Shown: one piece after another, positions 17,903 to 26,232 of the stretch
Position numbering within the stretch: the stretch's first letter is position 1
Layout: each line of letters opens with the position of its first letter
DNA from: Pseudomonadales bacterium
GTDB taxonomy: Bacteria; Pseudomonadota; Gammaproteobacteria; Pseudomonadales; Azotimanducaceae
DNA: 64,000 bases
Reading direction: 5' to 3'
Assembly (NCBI GenBank): GCA_028281005.1
Contig: JANQKS010000068.1
Coordinates: 42,899 to 106,898, forward strand
The notes under the pieces: model-generated
Databases searched by the model: none
Told to the model about the DNA's origin: nothing
What the model saw: only the letters and a program-made list of their open reading frames with translations
Made by a program: the position numbers and the translations under genes

Positions 17903-19414
17903 GTGACACTCATGATAACAAGAGCCACTTATATCGCACGCTTAGGTATCGCACTCTTGGGCACGGCGCTAAGCCTGCTGTTGAGTGCCTGTGCCACCTT
18001 ACCCCGAACCGACACGCTGACGCGATTCAACCACATTCAGTTTATCGGTAGCCACAACAGCTACAAACAAGCCATCGATACACAGCTGCTGCAGCTCCTG
18101 CACAAAGACAATCCCCAACTGGCGCAGTCATTAGACTATGCCCATGTGCCGTTGGCAGAGCAATTGGACCTGGGATTACGCAATCTGGAACTGGATCTGT
18201 TTTACGACCCGGAGGGTGGACGTTTTGCGGAGCCCATGGGGTTAAACAACATCCCGAATCCCAAAGCCTATGATCAACAGGCGATGCAACAGCCCGGATT
18301 TAAGGTGATGCATGTACAGGACATCGACTTTCGTTCGCACTGCTTGTTGTTGAGCGAGTGTTTGCAACGCCTTACAGCCTGGTCCGATGCCAATCCCACG
18401 CACACCCCGGTGGTGATCACCATTAATGCCAAAGATGCGGTGATCGAGCAGCCGGGGTTTGCCACGCCGTTGCCCTTTGATGTGCTGGCATGGGATGCGC
18501 TCGATACAACTTTACGCCGCGAATTGGGTGAGCGGCTGTTTGAGCCTGACGAATTGCGCGGTGCCTCCGCCACCTTACCGCAAGCCGTTGCCGAAGGTTG
18601 GCCGAGTTTGGCGCAGATGCGCGGCAGGTTTGTGGTGGTGCTTGACCATGGCGGCGCGAAACTGGCCAGCTATGTTGCGGGACACCCAGCTTTGGCCGGG
18701 CGCGCCATGTTTGCCAACGCACCGCTCGGCAGCCCGGAAGCCGCAATCCTCATCATCAACGACCCGCTTGGGCAAGCAGCGCGGATCACCGCTGCGGTAA
18801 ACGCTGGGTACGTGGTGCGTACACGTTCAGATGCGGATACCCGCGAGGCGCGCAGCGGCGACTATGCGCGTATGCGCAGCGCCTTTGCCAGCGGCGCACA
18901 AATCATCAGCACAGACTACTACCAGCCCGAAACACGGTTCGGATATGGCTTTCATGTGCGTTTTCCGGATGGGGGTTTTGTCAGGTGTAATCCGTTGGTG
19001 CAGCCGGAATGTGAGTTGCGGGGGACGGGGGCTGCATCCTTAGCCGACTCTGCATGGGAGCTGGTGGCGTTTCTGTCCATGGATGATGCCATTGGCCGTG
19101 TGACTCCGCCGGCAGACGTGCGTTATACGCTGGCTTTGCAGGCTGACGGCACAGTACAGATGCGGCTGAACTGTAATCGCGGCAACAGTACCTGGCAGGC
19201 TGTGCTTGGTGCTGATGAGCGGCGTGGGCAATTTACGTTTGGTGTGGTTGCCTCAACCAAGATGTTGTGCCCGCCGCCGCACATGGATGCGCAGCTGGCG
19301 CGAGATCTCAAGTACGTCCGCTCCTTTGTCATGCAAGAGGATCGGTTGTACTTGAGTTTATTTGCTGATGGTGGCACTTATGAGTTTAGGCCGCTTGGCG
19401 ACGCATCGCCGTGA
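17903..19414 (+). CDS. PI-PLC-like (Ca2+-dependent) lipoprotein with META-like C terminus
   Basis: A 503-residue exported protein. A GTG at 17903 or ATG at 17912 begins a signal peptide with lipobox LLSAC. The catalytic domain starts FNHIQFIGSHNSYK, giving the first active-site histidine, then NLELDLFYDPEGG, and VMHVQDIDFRSHC with the second histidine. This matches the Ca2+-dependent phosphoinositide phospholipase C-like family. The last 120 residues (from about WELVAFLSMDD to GGTYEFRPLG) resemble a META-type domain. The substrate need not be a phosphoinositide in a bacterium. It lies opposite the zinc-protease-like gene with a 46-bp shared upstream region. Confidence 0.82.
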   Translation: MTLMITRATYIARLGIALLGTALSLLLSACATLPRTDTLTRFNHIQFIGSHNSYKQAIDTQLLQLLHKDNPQLAQSLDYAHVPLAEQLDLGLRNLELDLFYDPEGGRFAEPMGLNNIPNPKAYDQQAMQQPGFKVMHVQDIDFRSHCLLLSECLQRLTAWSDANPTHTPVVITINAKDAVIEQPGFATPLPFDVLAWDALDTTLRRELGERLFEPDELRGASATLPQAVAEGWPSLAQMRGRFVVVLDHGGAKLASYVAGHPALAGRAMFANAPLGSPEAAILIINDPLGQAARITAAVNAGYVVRTRSDADTREARSGDYARMRSAFASGAQIISTDYYQPETRFGYGFHVRFPDGGFVRCNPLVQPECELRGTGAASLADSAWELVAFLSMDDAIGRVTPPADVRYTLALQADGTVQMRLNCNRGNSTWQAVLGADERRGQFTFGVVASTKMLCPPPHMDAQLARDLKYVRSFVMQEDRLYLSLFADGGTYEFRPLGDASP

Positions 19415-19488
19415 CAAAGAGCTGAACGGCTGAGCGAAAGAACGAAAGAACAACCAAGCAACGATAACAACAGCGAAGGGGAGGCTGT

Positions 19489-20544
19489 ATGAAGTATTCT
19501 GTGGCGTTTGCATCGGAGGTGGATTCCTGGAAATGGGCCAAGCGGGCTGAGGTGCTGGGGTTCCACGCGGCTTGGTTCTACGACACACAGCTACTGAATC
19601 CGGATGTGTTTATTTGCATGGCGTTGGCGGCCCATGAAACCGAACGCATACGTTTGGGCACAGGCGTGCTGGTGCCGTCGAACCGCATTGAGCCGGTCAC
19701 CGCCAATGCCCTGGCATCGCTGAATAAACTGGCGCCTGGGCGCATTGATTTTGGTGTGGGCACTGGATTTACGGCGCGCCGAACCATGGGGCAGGGCGCG
19801 GTCTCGTTAGCCACTACCCGTCGTTATATCGAAACGGTGCAAACCATGTTGAAGGGAGAAATTGCCGAGTGGCTCGACACCGATGGCCCGCACAAAGTGA
19901 AGTTCTTAGACGCGGAGCTGGGCCTGATCAATCTAGAAGACGATATCCCTTTGTGGTTTTCCGCATTCGGACCGAAGTCCCAACAACTGACTGCTGAGCT
20001 TGGTGCGGGCTGGCTTAATTTTGGCGCTGCCAACGCGGGTGCCGCGCTTGAGACGATGCGCAACGCTTGGGTAGCCGCTGGGCGTGACGCAAATACGTTG
20101 CAAAGCAACCTGTTTTTTCTGGGGGCGGTATTAACCGGGGATGAGGCTCAAGACGAAGCCCGCCTTATGGCCCAGGCCGGCCCATCCACCTCGGTTATCT
20201 TTCATAACTTTGCGGACGAGGTCGGCGCCATGGGTGGCGCCAACCTGGATTTAGGACCGATGTCTAACCTGCTGAACGAATACCTGCAGAAACATGAACA
20301 ATACGAACCCGCGGACGCTCGTTATCTCAGCAACCACAAAGGGCACCTCATGTATGTGCGTCCTGAAGAGACCCACGTGACACCTGAACTGGTCAAAGCC
20401 ACAACGTTTAGCGGTACTCAGGCCGAACTGGTGGAGCAGTTGCAGAGCATCCGGGACGCGGGTTATGACCAGGTCACCGTGCAGGTGGTGCACGGCCACG
20501 AACAAGCGTTGGACGATTGGGCAGAGGTGTTTGCCGCCGTTTAG
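19489..20544 (+). CDS. LLM-class flavin-dependent oxidoreductase
   Basis: A 351-residue luciferase-like barrel protein. The segment ERIRLGTGVLVPSNRIEPV and the following APGRIDFGVGTGFTARR are characteristic of the F420/FMN-dependent branch. The ribosome site GGGGAGG lies 7 bp before the ATG. It converges on another LLM enzyme at 20572. Enzymes of this group reduce or oxidise small molecules with F420 or FMN; the cofactor and substrate cannot be read from the sequence. Confidence 0.88.
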   Translation: MKYSVAFASEVDSWKWAKRAEVLGFHAAWFYDTQLLNPDVFICMALAAHETERIRLGTGVLVPSNRIEPVTANALASLNKLAPGRIDFGVGTGFTARRTMGQGAVSLATTRRYIETVQTMLKGEIAEWLDTDGPHKVKFLDAELGLINLEDDIPLWFSAFGPKSQQLTAELGAGWLNFGAANAGAALETMRNAWVAAGRDANTLQSNLFFLGAVLTGDEAQDEARLMAQAGPSTSVIFHNFADEVGAMGGANLDLGPMSNLLNEYLQKHEQYEPADARYLSNHKGHLMYVRPEETHVTPELVKATTFSGTQAELVEQLQSIRDAGYDQVTVQVVHGHEQALDDWAEVFAAV

Positions 20545-20571
20545 CCTGGCGCTAACAGCGGCAGAGGCTTC

Positions 20572-21423
20572 CTAGCTCAGTGCTTCGGCGGCCAGCCGTT
20601 CCATACCCTCCATTGGGTTGGCGCCAAGGGCGGGCAGCGGCACCACGCAGCGGTGTACGCCGATGTCGGCGTAGGTTTGCAGCGCTTCCTGGCCGCCTTG
20701 TCCGGGCCACATGATGGTGATTTCAATCTCCGCAGGGTCACGTTGTTCGGCCTCACACGCCGCACGCATGTCGCCGAGCATGGATTTGATTTCTTCGATG
20801 TCGGTGCCGGGCACAAACCAGCCGTTGCCGTAGCGCGCGATGCGCTCAAATATTTTGCCTTTGTTGCCACCCATCACCAGCGGCAGGGGGTCTTGGGCAG
20901 GCAACGGATAGCTTTTGAAGTTGCTCCAAGCGATGAACTCGCTCTGGTGCTCAACCACGTCACCGGACCAGACTTTGCGCATGGCTTGTACGTAATCGTC
21001 AAAACGCGCGCCGCGGCGTTCAAAGGGGACACCCATGGCGACAAATTCTTCGCGCAACCAGCCAATGCCTACTCCCAGCATCAGGCGGCCGCCGCTCAAG
21101 GCGTCCAAGCTGGCCGCTTGTTTCGCCATAAACAACGGGTTGGCCTGGGACAAGATGTTAACCCCGGTGCCGAGACGGATGGTGTTGGTGGCGGTGGCGA
21201 TGGCGGTCAGCGCAATGAGTGGGTCAACAAATGGTGATTCCGGTTCTGCGCCCATCTTGCCGGAGCTGTTGTAGGGGTATTTAGAGTCGTAATCCATCGG
21301 CACGATAACGTGCTCAAATGTCCACACGGATTCATAACCCAGCTGTTCTGCACGCTGGGCCATGCCGGTCATGGCGTTGATGTCGGTGGTGCCAATGTTG
21401 ACAGGGATAAGGCCAATTTTCAT
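20572..21423 (-). CDS. LLM-class F420-dependent-type oxidoreductase
   Basis: A 283-residue luciferase-like protein. The opening motif ESVWTFEHVIVPMDY and the later TNTIRLGTGVNILSQ and LMLGVGIGWLREEF match the subgroup often called LLM class F420-dependent. It is divergent from the selenoprotein candidate, with 99 bp between the starts, and convergent with the LLM gene at 19489. Its presence does not prove that F420 is made; no F420 biosynthesis gene is in the window. Confidence 0.88.
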   Translation of the reverse strand: MKIGLIPVNIGTTDINAMTGMAQRAEQLGYESVWTFEHVIVPMDYDSKYPYNSSGKMGAEPESPFVDPLIALTAIATATNTIRLGTGVNILSQANPLFMAKQAASLDALSGGRLMLGVGIGWLREEFVAMGVPFERRGARFDDYVQAMRKVWSGDVVEHQSEFIAWSNFKSYPLPAQDPLPLVMGGNKGKIFERIARYGNGWFVPGTDIEEIKSMLGDMRAACEAEQRDPAEIEITIMWPGQGGQEALQTYADIGVHRCVVPLPALGANPMEGMERLAAEALS

Positions 21424-21522
21424 AGAGGGAACCTTTGGGAAACAAGCAGTAGGACAATGTGTTATACCGTTTTCTTTTTTGCCTCGCCATGCGTAGGCTC
21501 GAAAGTGCTAAAGGAGAAGATC

Positions 21523-22617
21523 ATGACAACGGTTTTGACCGAGGACAGCTTCACACAAACCAGTGCTCAGCCTGGTGCGGGACTGTGGATGGATCCCGCT
21601 GAAGTCACCGCTGCCACCGGTTGGACATTGAAGCCAGAAGGTTTGTGTAAAGGGGATATTTGCGTGCCGGTCCCTGCCGGGCAAGAAGCTGAGTTTGTGG
21701 CAGACGGCAGCGTCAATTTGGGCATGTTCTGGACCCACATGGGCAAAACCGCCACCGCTTCCGCTGCCGGTGATGTCTGGTTTCTTGGTGAAGGTGCGCA
21801 AACCCGGAACAACGCGCTACTGAGTCTACAAGCGCCGGATTTCACGTTGCCGGATTTTGACGGCAAGCTGCACTCGCTGAGCGATTTCAGACGCCAGCGG
21901 GTATTGCTCATCACCTGGGCCTCGTGGTGAGGATGCCGTCATGACCTGCCCGGGTGGCAGGCGATGTTTGAAAGTGTGGCCGCTGAAGATTTTATGATCA
22001 TCTCTGTGGCCATGGATGCGGACATAGAGGCCGCCAGGCCCTGGGTCACAGAAGCTGCCCCCAGCTATGTGACCTTAATTGATCAGCATCACCTGCTGTC
22101 GTCTTTGTACAACATGGTCAACGTGCCCCAAGCCGTGTGGATAGACGAGCAGGGGCAAATGGTACGGCCTGTGGAAAGTGGTGGCTCGATCGACATCTTG
22201 CGCGAGTTCGATTTTGAAGCCGGCGGCTTCAAACCCGAGGCACAAGCCCGTGCCGGTGCTGCCAAGGCAGCTTACACCGAGGCCGTGAAAGATTGGGCCA
22301 TGCATGGCGCCAACAGTAAATTTGTGTTCACGCCGGAACAAGCCCGTGCACACGTTTCAGCTACGTCCGATGACGTCATGCTGGCTCATGCCAAATTCCA
22401 ATTGGGCCAGTATTTGGCGGCTGCTGGACGCACGGAAGAAGCTGAAGCGTTATTTGCCGAGTGCCGCGTGTTACATCCGGACTCGTGGAATATTTTTCGA
22501 CAGACCACAGAGAAAACCGAAATTGGTATCGCTGCTGGTGAAGATTTCTGGAACAAAGTGATGGCTTTAGGTGACAAACAGTACTACGCCAGTGTCGACA
22601 TGGAGGGCATGCCCTAG
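21523..22617 (+). CDS. Thioredoxin-fold redox protein with in-frame UGA (candidate selenoprotein)
   Basis: Read through the TGA at 21928-21930, this is one 364-residue protein. The ATG at 21523 has AAGGAGAAGA upstream. Residues 1-100 form an N-terminal domain, and APDFTLPDFDGKLHSLSDF opens a TlpA/AhpC-like redoxin domain. The active-site region reads VLLITWASW-U136-GC-RHDLPGW. In the family this position is a cysteine (WASWCGCR-type motif), so UGA sits exactly at the redox cysteine. The frame continues with no shift for 228 further codons (VTLIDQHHLLSS, NVPQAVWIDEQG) and a helical tail. A hairpin follows the UGA. A nonsense mutation or sequencing error is the alternative. No selA/B/C/D is in the window. 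Confidence 0.8.
21940..21966 (+). promoter_or_regulatory. SECIS-like hairpin after the UGA codon
   Basis: CCTGCC-CGGGT-GGCAGG (21945-21961) forms a six-pair stem with a five-base loop. A lower CAT/ATG stem (21940-21942 with 21964-21966) continues across a small internal loop. The apical loop begins 20 nt after the UGA and has G at its second position. Both agree with the bacterial SECIS rules (loop about 16-37 nt downstream, G in the first two loop bases). The element lies within the coding sequence, as bacterial SECIS elements do. Confidence 0.65.
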
Positions 22618-22642
22618 CGCAGTCGAGGCAAGACGGTCTGGA

Positions 22643-23296
22643 ATGGTGAATAGCAAACACTCCGAGATAGCTCTGTTTCCAATCCCCGACATGGTGGCAT
22701 TTCCCGGCGCCACCGTGCCGCTGCATGTGTTTGAGCCGCGCTACCGCAAGATGATTCATGACTGCGTCGAAGCAGAGCGCATGATCGGTGTATGCCATAC
22801 GCGCAAAACCATTAACACCGGCCCCAAACAACAGACGATGGAAGAGGCGCTGAGTTCTAATCAGGCCACCTATCAACCGCAGCCGGTGTTTTCCGCAGGT
22901 TTGTGCAAGATCCAGGACGTCTTGGAAGACGGTCGTATCTTGGTATTCATCCACATGCGCGGGCGTTACCGCCTGCTCGAGGAGCAACAGGCGCTCCCGT
23001 ATCGCATTGCGTTATGTGAGTTGGTGGAAGACGAAGAAGAACAAGCAGACGCGCCGGAATCCGTGCGCCTCAAGACAGCCATCATCGATCGAATGGTGGA
23101 GTTGACCAGAGCGTCTGATTCCAAGGTGTCTACAGCAGAATTGCAGCAGCAATGGGAAGCGCTGACGCCAAAGCAATTCAGCTTCCAGTTTTTTGAGTTT
23201 GTACGTTTTGATGCCGACCTGATGCAGTCGATTCTGGAAACCACCAGCACCCTGTCGCGTCTGCGTGTGATCGCCGACGTTTTGCAGGCGGCCTAA
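22643..23296 (+). CDS. LON peptidase substrate-binding-domain protein
   Basis: A 217-residue protein from the ATG at 22643. The open frame extends to 22571 but overlaps the previous gene. The first 100 residues (IALFPIPDMVAFPGATVPLH, then FEPRYRKMI) match the N-terminal domain of Lon. No ATPase or protease domain follows, as in the stand-alone family. Function is unclear; it may bind substrates for other proteases. It follows the redox gene by 26 bp on the same strand. Confidence 0.85.
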   Translation: MVNSKHSEIALFPIPDMVAFPGATVPLHVFEPRYRKMIHDCVEAERMIGVCHTRKTINTGPKQQTMEEALSSNQATYQPQPVFSAGLCKIQDVLEDGRILVFIHMRGRYRLLEEQQALPYRIALCELVEDEEEQADAPESVRLKTAIIDRMVELTRASDSKVSTAELQQQWEALTPKQFSFQFFEFVRFDADLMQSILETTSTLSRLRVIADVLQAA

Positions 23297-23330
23297 TCTG
23301 GGTGAGTGGTGTGAGATTGAGACGAAGAGA

Positions 23331-23558
23331 TTGAACGACGAAAAAGAACAACAACCGCACAAACGGGGCTGGTTGGCGCGCTTAAACCGAGCGCTAACCG
23401 AAGTGGACGTCAAACACTTCGATGACGACTTGGATTGGGATGCGCGTGTGAAGTTGCCTGAATGGCAGCTTGCGCGGCTCAAGCAGCGTCACGCGCAACG
23501 CCGTCAGCAACGCCGCCTAGGGCATAAGCCTGCGGGTGATACACCCGACCAAACATGA
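23331..23558 (+). CDS. Small basic hypothetical protein
   Basis: A 75-residue charged protein with a likely TTG start at 23331 (ACGAAGAGA upstream). It is rich in Arg, Lys, Asp and Gln (WLARLNRALTEVDV, RLKQRHAQRRQQRR) and has no membrane segment. I recognise no family. Its last codons overlap the next gene by 4 bp (ATGA), supporting that it is translated with it. Confidence 0.5.
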   Translation: MNDEKEQQPHKRGWLARLNRALTEVDVKHFDDDLDWDARVKLPEWQLARLKQRHAQRRQQRRLGHKPAGDTPDQT

Positions 23559-23827
23559 GTGCGGATCGTACGCCCGAAACCAAAATTCCAGCAGAACTGG
23601 CATTAAAAGCCTACCAAACAATCATTGACCACGGCCAAAAGGAGGATGGGTACTACACCTATCAGGGCGTTCGAGCGTCATCAGATGTAGACGGCTATGG
23701 TGTCACTCTCACAGACGGCATCGTCACGCTGCGAGTGCTATTCCACAATCGTATCGCGGTAGATACACCTAATAGTCGCTCGTTAATGCGCTTTCGCAAA
23801 CTGTTAGATGGATTATTGAACTGTTAA
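23555..23827 (+). CDS. DUF3081-like small protein
   Basis: A 90-residue protein with the DUF3081-like core YYTYQGVRASSDVDGYGVTL followed by VTLRVLFHNRIAVD. Function unknown. The start overlaps the preceding small gene by 4 bp, implying translational coupling, and the 3' end meets the convergent TonB-receptor gene within 3 bp. Confidence 0.7.
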   Translation: MSADRTPETKIPAELALKAYQTIIDHGQKEDGYYTYQGVRASSDVDGYGVTLTDGIVTLRVLFHNRIAVDTPNSRSLMRFRKLLDGLLNC

Positions 23828-23829
23828 GC

Positions 23830-25752
23830 CTATAACGTCCACTTGAGGCCCAAACGCGCTCGCGCGCCGGGTGCTGCAAACCCCACAGATTCTTCGTAAG
23901 ACTCGTCGGTTGCGTTGTCCGCGGCCATCCAGAGTTTGAGGTTGTCCACCACCTGCCAGGTGATGCTGAGATCTAGACGGTGGTAGCTGTCTAGAGTCTG
24001 TAACCCAGTGGGAATGGATGCGTCGAAAGTGTCATCCACGTAAACCCAAGCCAGCGCCAGATCGAGCTGTTGCACCGGTGACCACTGAGCGTTAAGGCCG
24101 CCGCGCCATTGCGGTCTTTGACGTAGTTTGGTGCCGTCCGCGTCGACGTCCACGTAGGTTAGATGGGCTGTAATATCGAAGTTTTCCAACTCCAGGCGAG
24201 CACTTGCCTCGACACCAGAGGTGTCTACTTTGCTGCGGTTTACATTGGTAAACAGGTCAAAGTCAAAATCGATGAGGTCTTCAAACTCGTTGTCGAACGC
24301 CGAAACAGTGAACAGCCACCGTTCATCCACGCGAACTTCCACGCCGACATTCCAACCTTCACTGGTCTCGGGTTTTAAATTGGGATTACCCACCAGCCCA
24401 TGGCCGAGCGCAAAGAAGCTGGGCAACTTAAATGCCTCGCCCCAGTTTGCGAACAAGCGGTAGTTGTCCTGTTGCCAGTGTCCGCCTAGACGCACCGTGG
24501 TTTCAGTATCAGCCGTATCGGGATCATCGTGGCGCAGTGCCGCGGACAGCAGAAAGGACTCGCTGGGTGCAAAACTCAGTTCTGTAAACACGCCGAGGAT
24601 GTCGCGGTCCAAATCGAAGTCGGTGGGTAAGGCAAAACCCGGGAAAAACTCCACGCTGCCGCTTTGGCTGCCGTCTTCGTGCTGGAAATCGATACCGGTG
24701 GTCATACTCAGCGCTGAAGAGAGGTTAAATGCTGCGTGAACCGCAAGGTTTGTGCGCTCAAGTTCTGCATCTGAACGGTTGGGCGGAACCGCCGACAGCA
24801 CGCCGGGGGCGATGCCAGGGGATATCAGTTTTTCCTCCTGGTCTAGGTAGGTGGCCAGTACATCGAGGAGCAGGCTTTGGTTAACCGCGTACTTAAAGTG
24901 TGCTGCATAAGATGACTGTTGGTTTTCACGCTCGTCCAGTGCCGGGAGCACAGCCAGCCGTGGACCGCCGCTGTCCTCGGGAAAACTCTCCGAGTCTGCA
25001 TCGAACCAACGTGCGCTAAGGTCGTAGCTGAAGCGTTCGTCCCGCCGTAGGCGGACACCAGCCGCACGGTTGCTGTAGTCGTTACCGTCCACGACTTCTC
25101 CTTGCTCTGTGGCGGAGAGATTTGCAGCCCAGGCTGTGTGCTCGCTTAAAGGCGCAGAAAAACTGAGATCCGTGCGCAGGTGGCTGTCTTCGCCACCTTC
25201 CAACTTTAGGGACAGTGTGGTGTCGTCCACGGGTGTTCGGGTAATGATATTGATGACCCCACCAAGCGAATCTGACCCGTAGATGGACGACTGTGGTCCA
25301 CGCACAATTTCGATGCGCTCCACTTCACCTAAGTTGAGATTGGCAAAGTTGAAGGAACCGCCACGGCTGTTGTTGGGGTCGTTGACTTTAACGCCGTCGA
25401 TTAAAACCACAGTAAAGTTAGGCTCGGCACCCTGTACAAATACCGATGTCAGGCCACCGCGACCGCCGTACTGGGTGACTTGGATGCCTTCGATGTCTCG
25501 CAACAAATCGAGCACGCTGGCTTTGTTACGTGCTTCTATTGTGTCCCGCTCCAACACCGTTACCCGGGTCGGCATATTGCCGGCGGTGGCGGCCAACCGC
25601 GTGCCCGTGACAATCACGGTCTCTATGGTTGCGTCGTCTGTGGTGCTGCGTCCTTGTTCTTCAACAGCGCCTAAGGTGTTGGAGGCATACGCCAGGCTAA
25701 ATGCAGCTATGAAAAGCGTGACAAACGAATACGAACTGCTTGAACGTTGCAT
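23830..25752 (-). CDS. TonB-dependent outer-membrane receptor
   Basis: A 640-residue receptor of the BtuB/CirA-like class. It has a signal peptide and an ETVIVTGTRL TonB-box-like segment. The plug domain has VLDLLRDIEGIQVTQYGGRG and IEIVRGPQSSIYGSDSLGGV, followed by a 22-strand-type barrel ending GARARLGLKWTL. It transports a ligand across the outer membrane with TonB energy; the ligand is unknown. It is the last gene of a five-gene operon that also encodes a secreted prenyltransferase-fold protein and membrane proteins. No cobalamin riboswitch is seen in the operon. Confidence 0.9.
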   Translation of the reverse strand: MQRSSSSYSFVTLFIAAFSLAYASNTLGAVEEQGRSTTDDATIETVIVTGTRLAATAGNMPTRVTVLERDTIEARNKASVLDLLRDIEGIQVTQYGGRGGLTSVFVQGAEPNFTVVLIDGVKVNDPNNSRGGSFNFANLNLGEVERIEIVRGPQSSIYGSDSLGGVINIITRTPVDDTTLSLKLEGGEDSHLRTDLSFSAPLSEHTAWAANLSATEQGEVVDGNDYSNRAAGVRLRRDERFSYDLSARWFDADSESFPEDSGGPRLAVLPALDERENQQSSYAAHFKYAVNQSLLLDVLATYLDQEEKLISPGIAPGVLSAVPPNRSDAELERTNLAVHAAFNLSSALSMTTGIDFQHEDGSQSGSVEFFPGFALPTDFDLDRDILGVFTELSFAPSESFLLSAALRHDDPDTADTETTVRLGGHWQQDNYRLFANWGEAFKLPSFFALGHGLVGNPNLKPETSEGWNVGVEVRVDERWLFTVSAFDNEFEDLIDFDFDLFTNVNRSKVDTSGVEASARLELENFDITAHLTYVDVDADGTKLRQRPQWRGGLNAQWSPVQQLDLALAWVYVDDTFDASIPTGLQTLDSYHRLDLSITWQVVDNLKLWMAADNATDESYEESVGFAAPGARARLGLKWTL

Positions 25753-25755
25753 GGG

Positions 25756-26232
25756 TTAGGTCCAGTTAGTGAGCCAGGTTGAGATATTTGCTAGCTGGGT
25801 GACAAACGCCACCGGCGGTAGCCACTGTAGCAGGGTGAGCAGAGGAATCTGCCATTGCTTTGCTTGCAGGTTGTGAACAATTGCGAGGCAAGCTACACCA
25901 AACAAGAGCATTGCTAGCAGCGTGCTAACCAGCAGGAGCACGATGGGTAATGCCGCTCCCCCAGAGAGAAGAAAACACAGCAAAAACAGCGGCAGCGGCA
26001 GCATGATGAAGTGTGCAGCTTCCGTCGAGCCTCGCTTGAAATCTGCACAGAACAGCCAAGGTGTGATCATCCATCCCACCAGTGGCATTCCCAGCAGCAG
26101 AAGATGAAACAATGCCCGCACACCTGCCTGGTCTTGTGTTTGCCACAGCGTTAGCAGCAACCACGTAGCACCACTGGCACAGAGTAGGACACCCGGGTAG
26201 ATGCGAAAGTGAGGGTTAGCTGCTGCGTTCAC
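25756..26232 (-). CDS. Four-TM integral membrane protein
   Basis: A 158-residue hydrophobic protein with about four helices (VLLCASGATWLLLTLW, LLLLGMPLVGWMITPWLF, LPLPLFLLCFLLSGG, LLVSTLLAMLLFGVACL). No family recognised. It overlaps the upstream gene by 4 bp and is 3 bp from the TonB-receptor gene, so it belongs to the same transcript. It may be an inner-membrane permease or assembly factor for that receptor system; this is inference from context. Confidence 0.6.
   Translation of the reverse strand: MNAAANPHFRIYPGVLLCASGATWLLLTLWQTQDQAGVRALFHLLLLGMPLVGWMITPWLFCADFKRGSTEAAHFIMLPLPLFLLCFLLSGGAALPIVLLLVSTLLAMLLFGVACLAIVHNLQAKQWQIPLLTLLQWLPPVAFVTQLANISTWLTNWT

Noticed and set aside
21964..22617. 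A separate gene starting at ATG 21964
   Set aside because: It is in the same frame as the upstream half, has no ribosome site, and begins inside a redoxin domain. Read-through at TGA explains both halves better.
23830..25752. BtuB with cobalamin riboswitch
   Set aside because: The plug is BtuB-like, but the gene lies inside an operon with no riboswitch-like leader; the ligand cannot be assigned.
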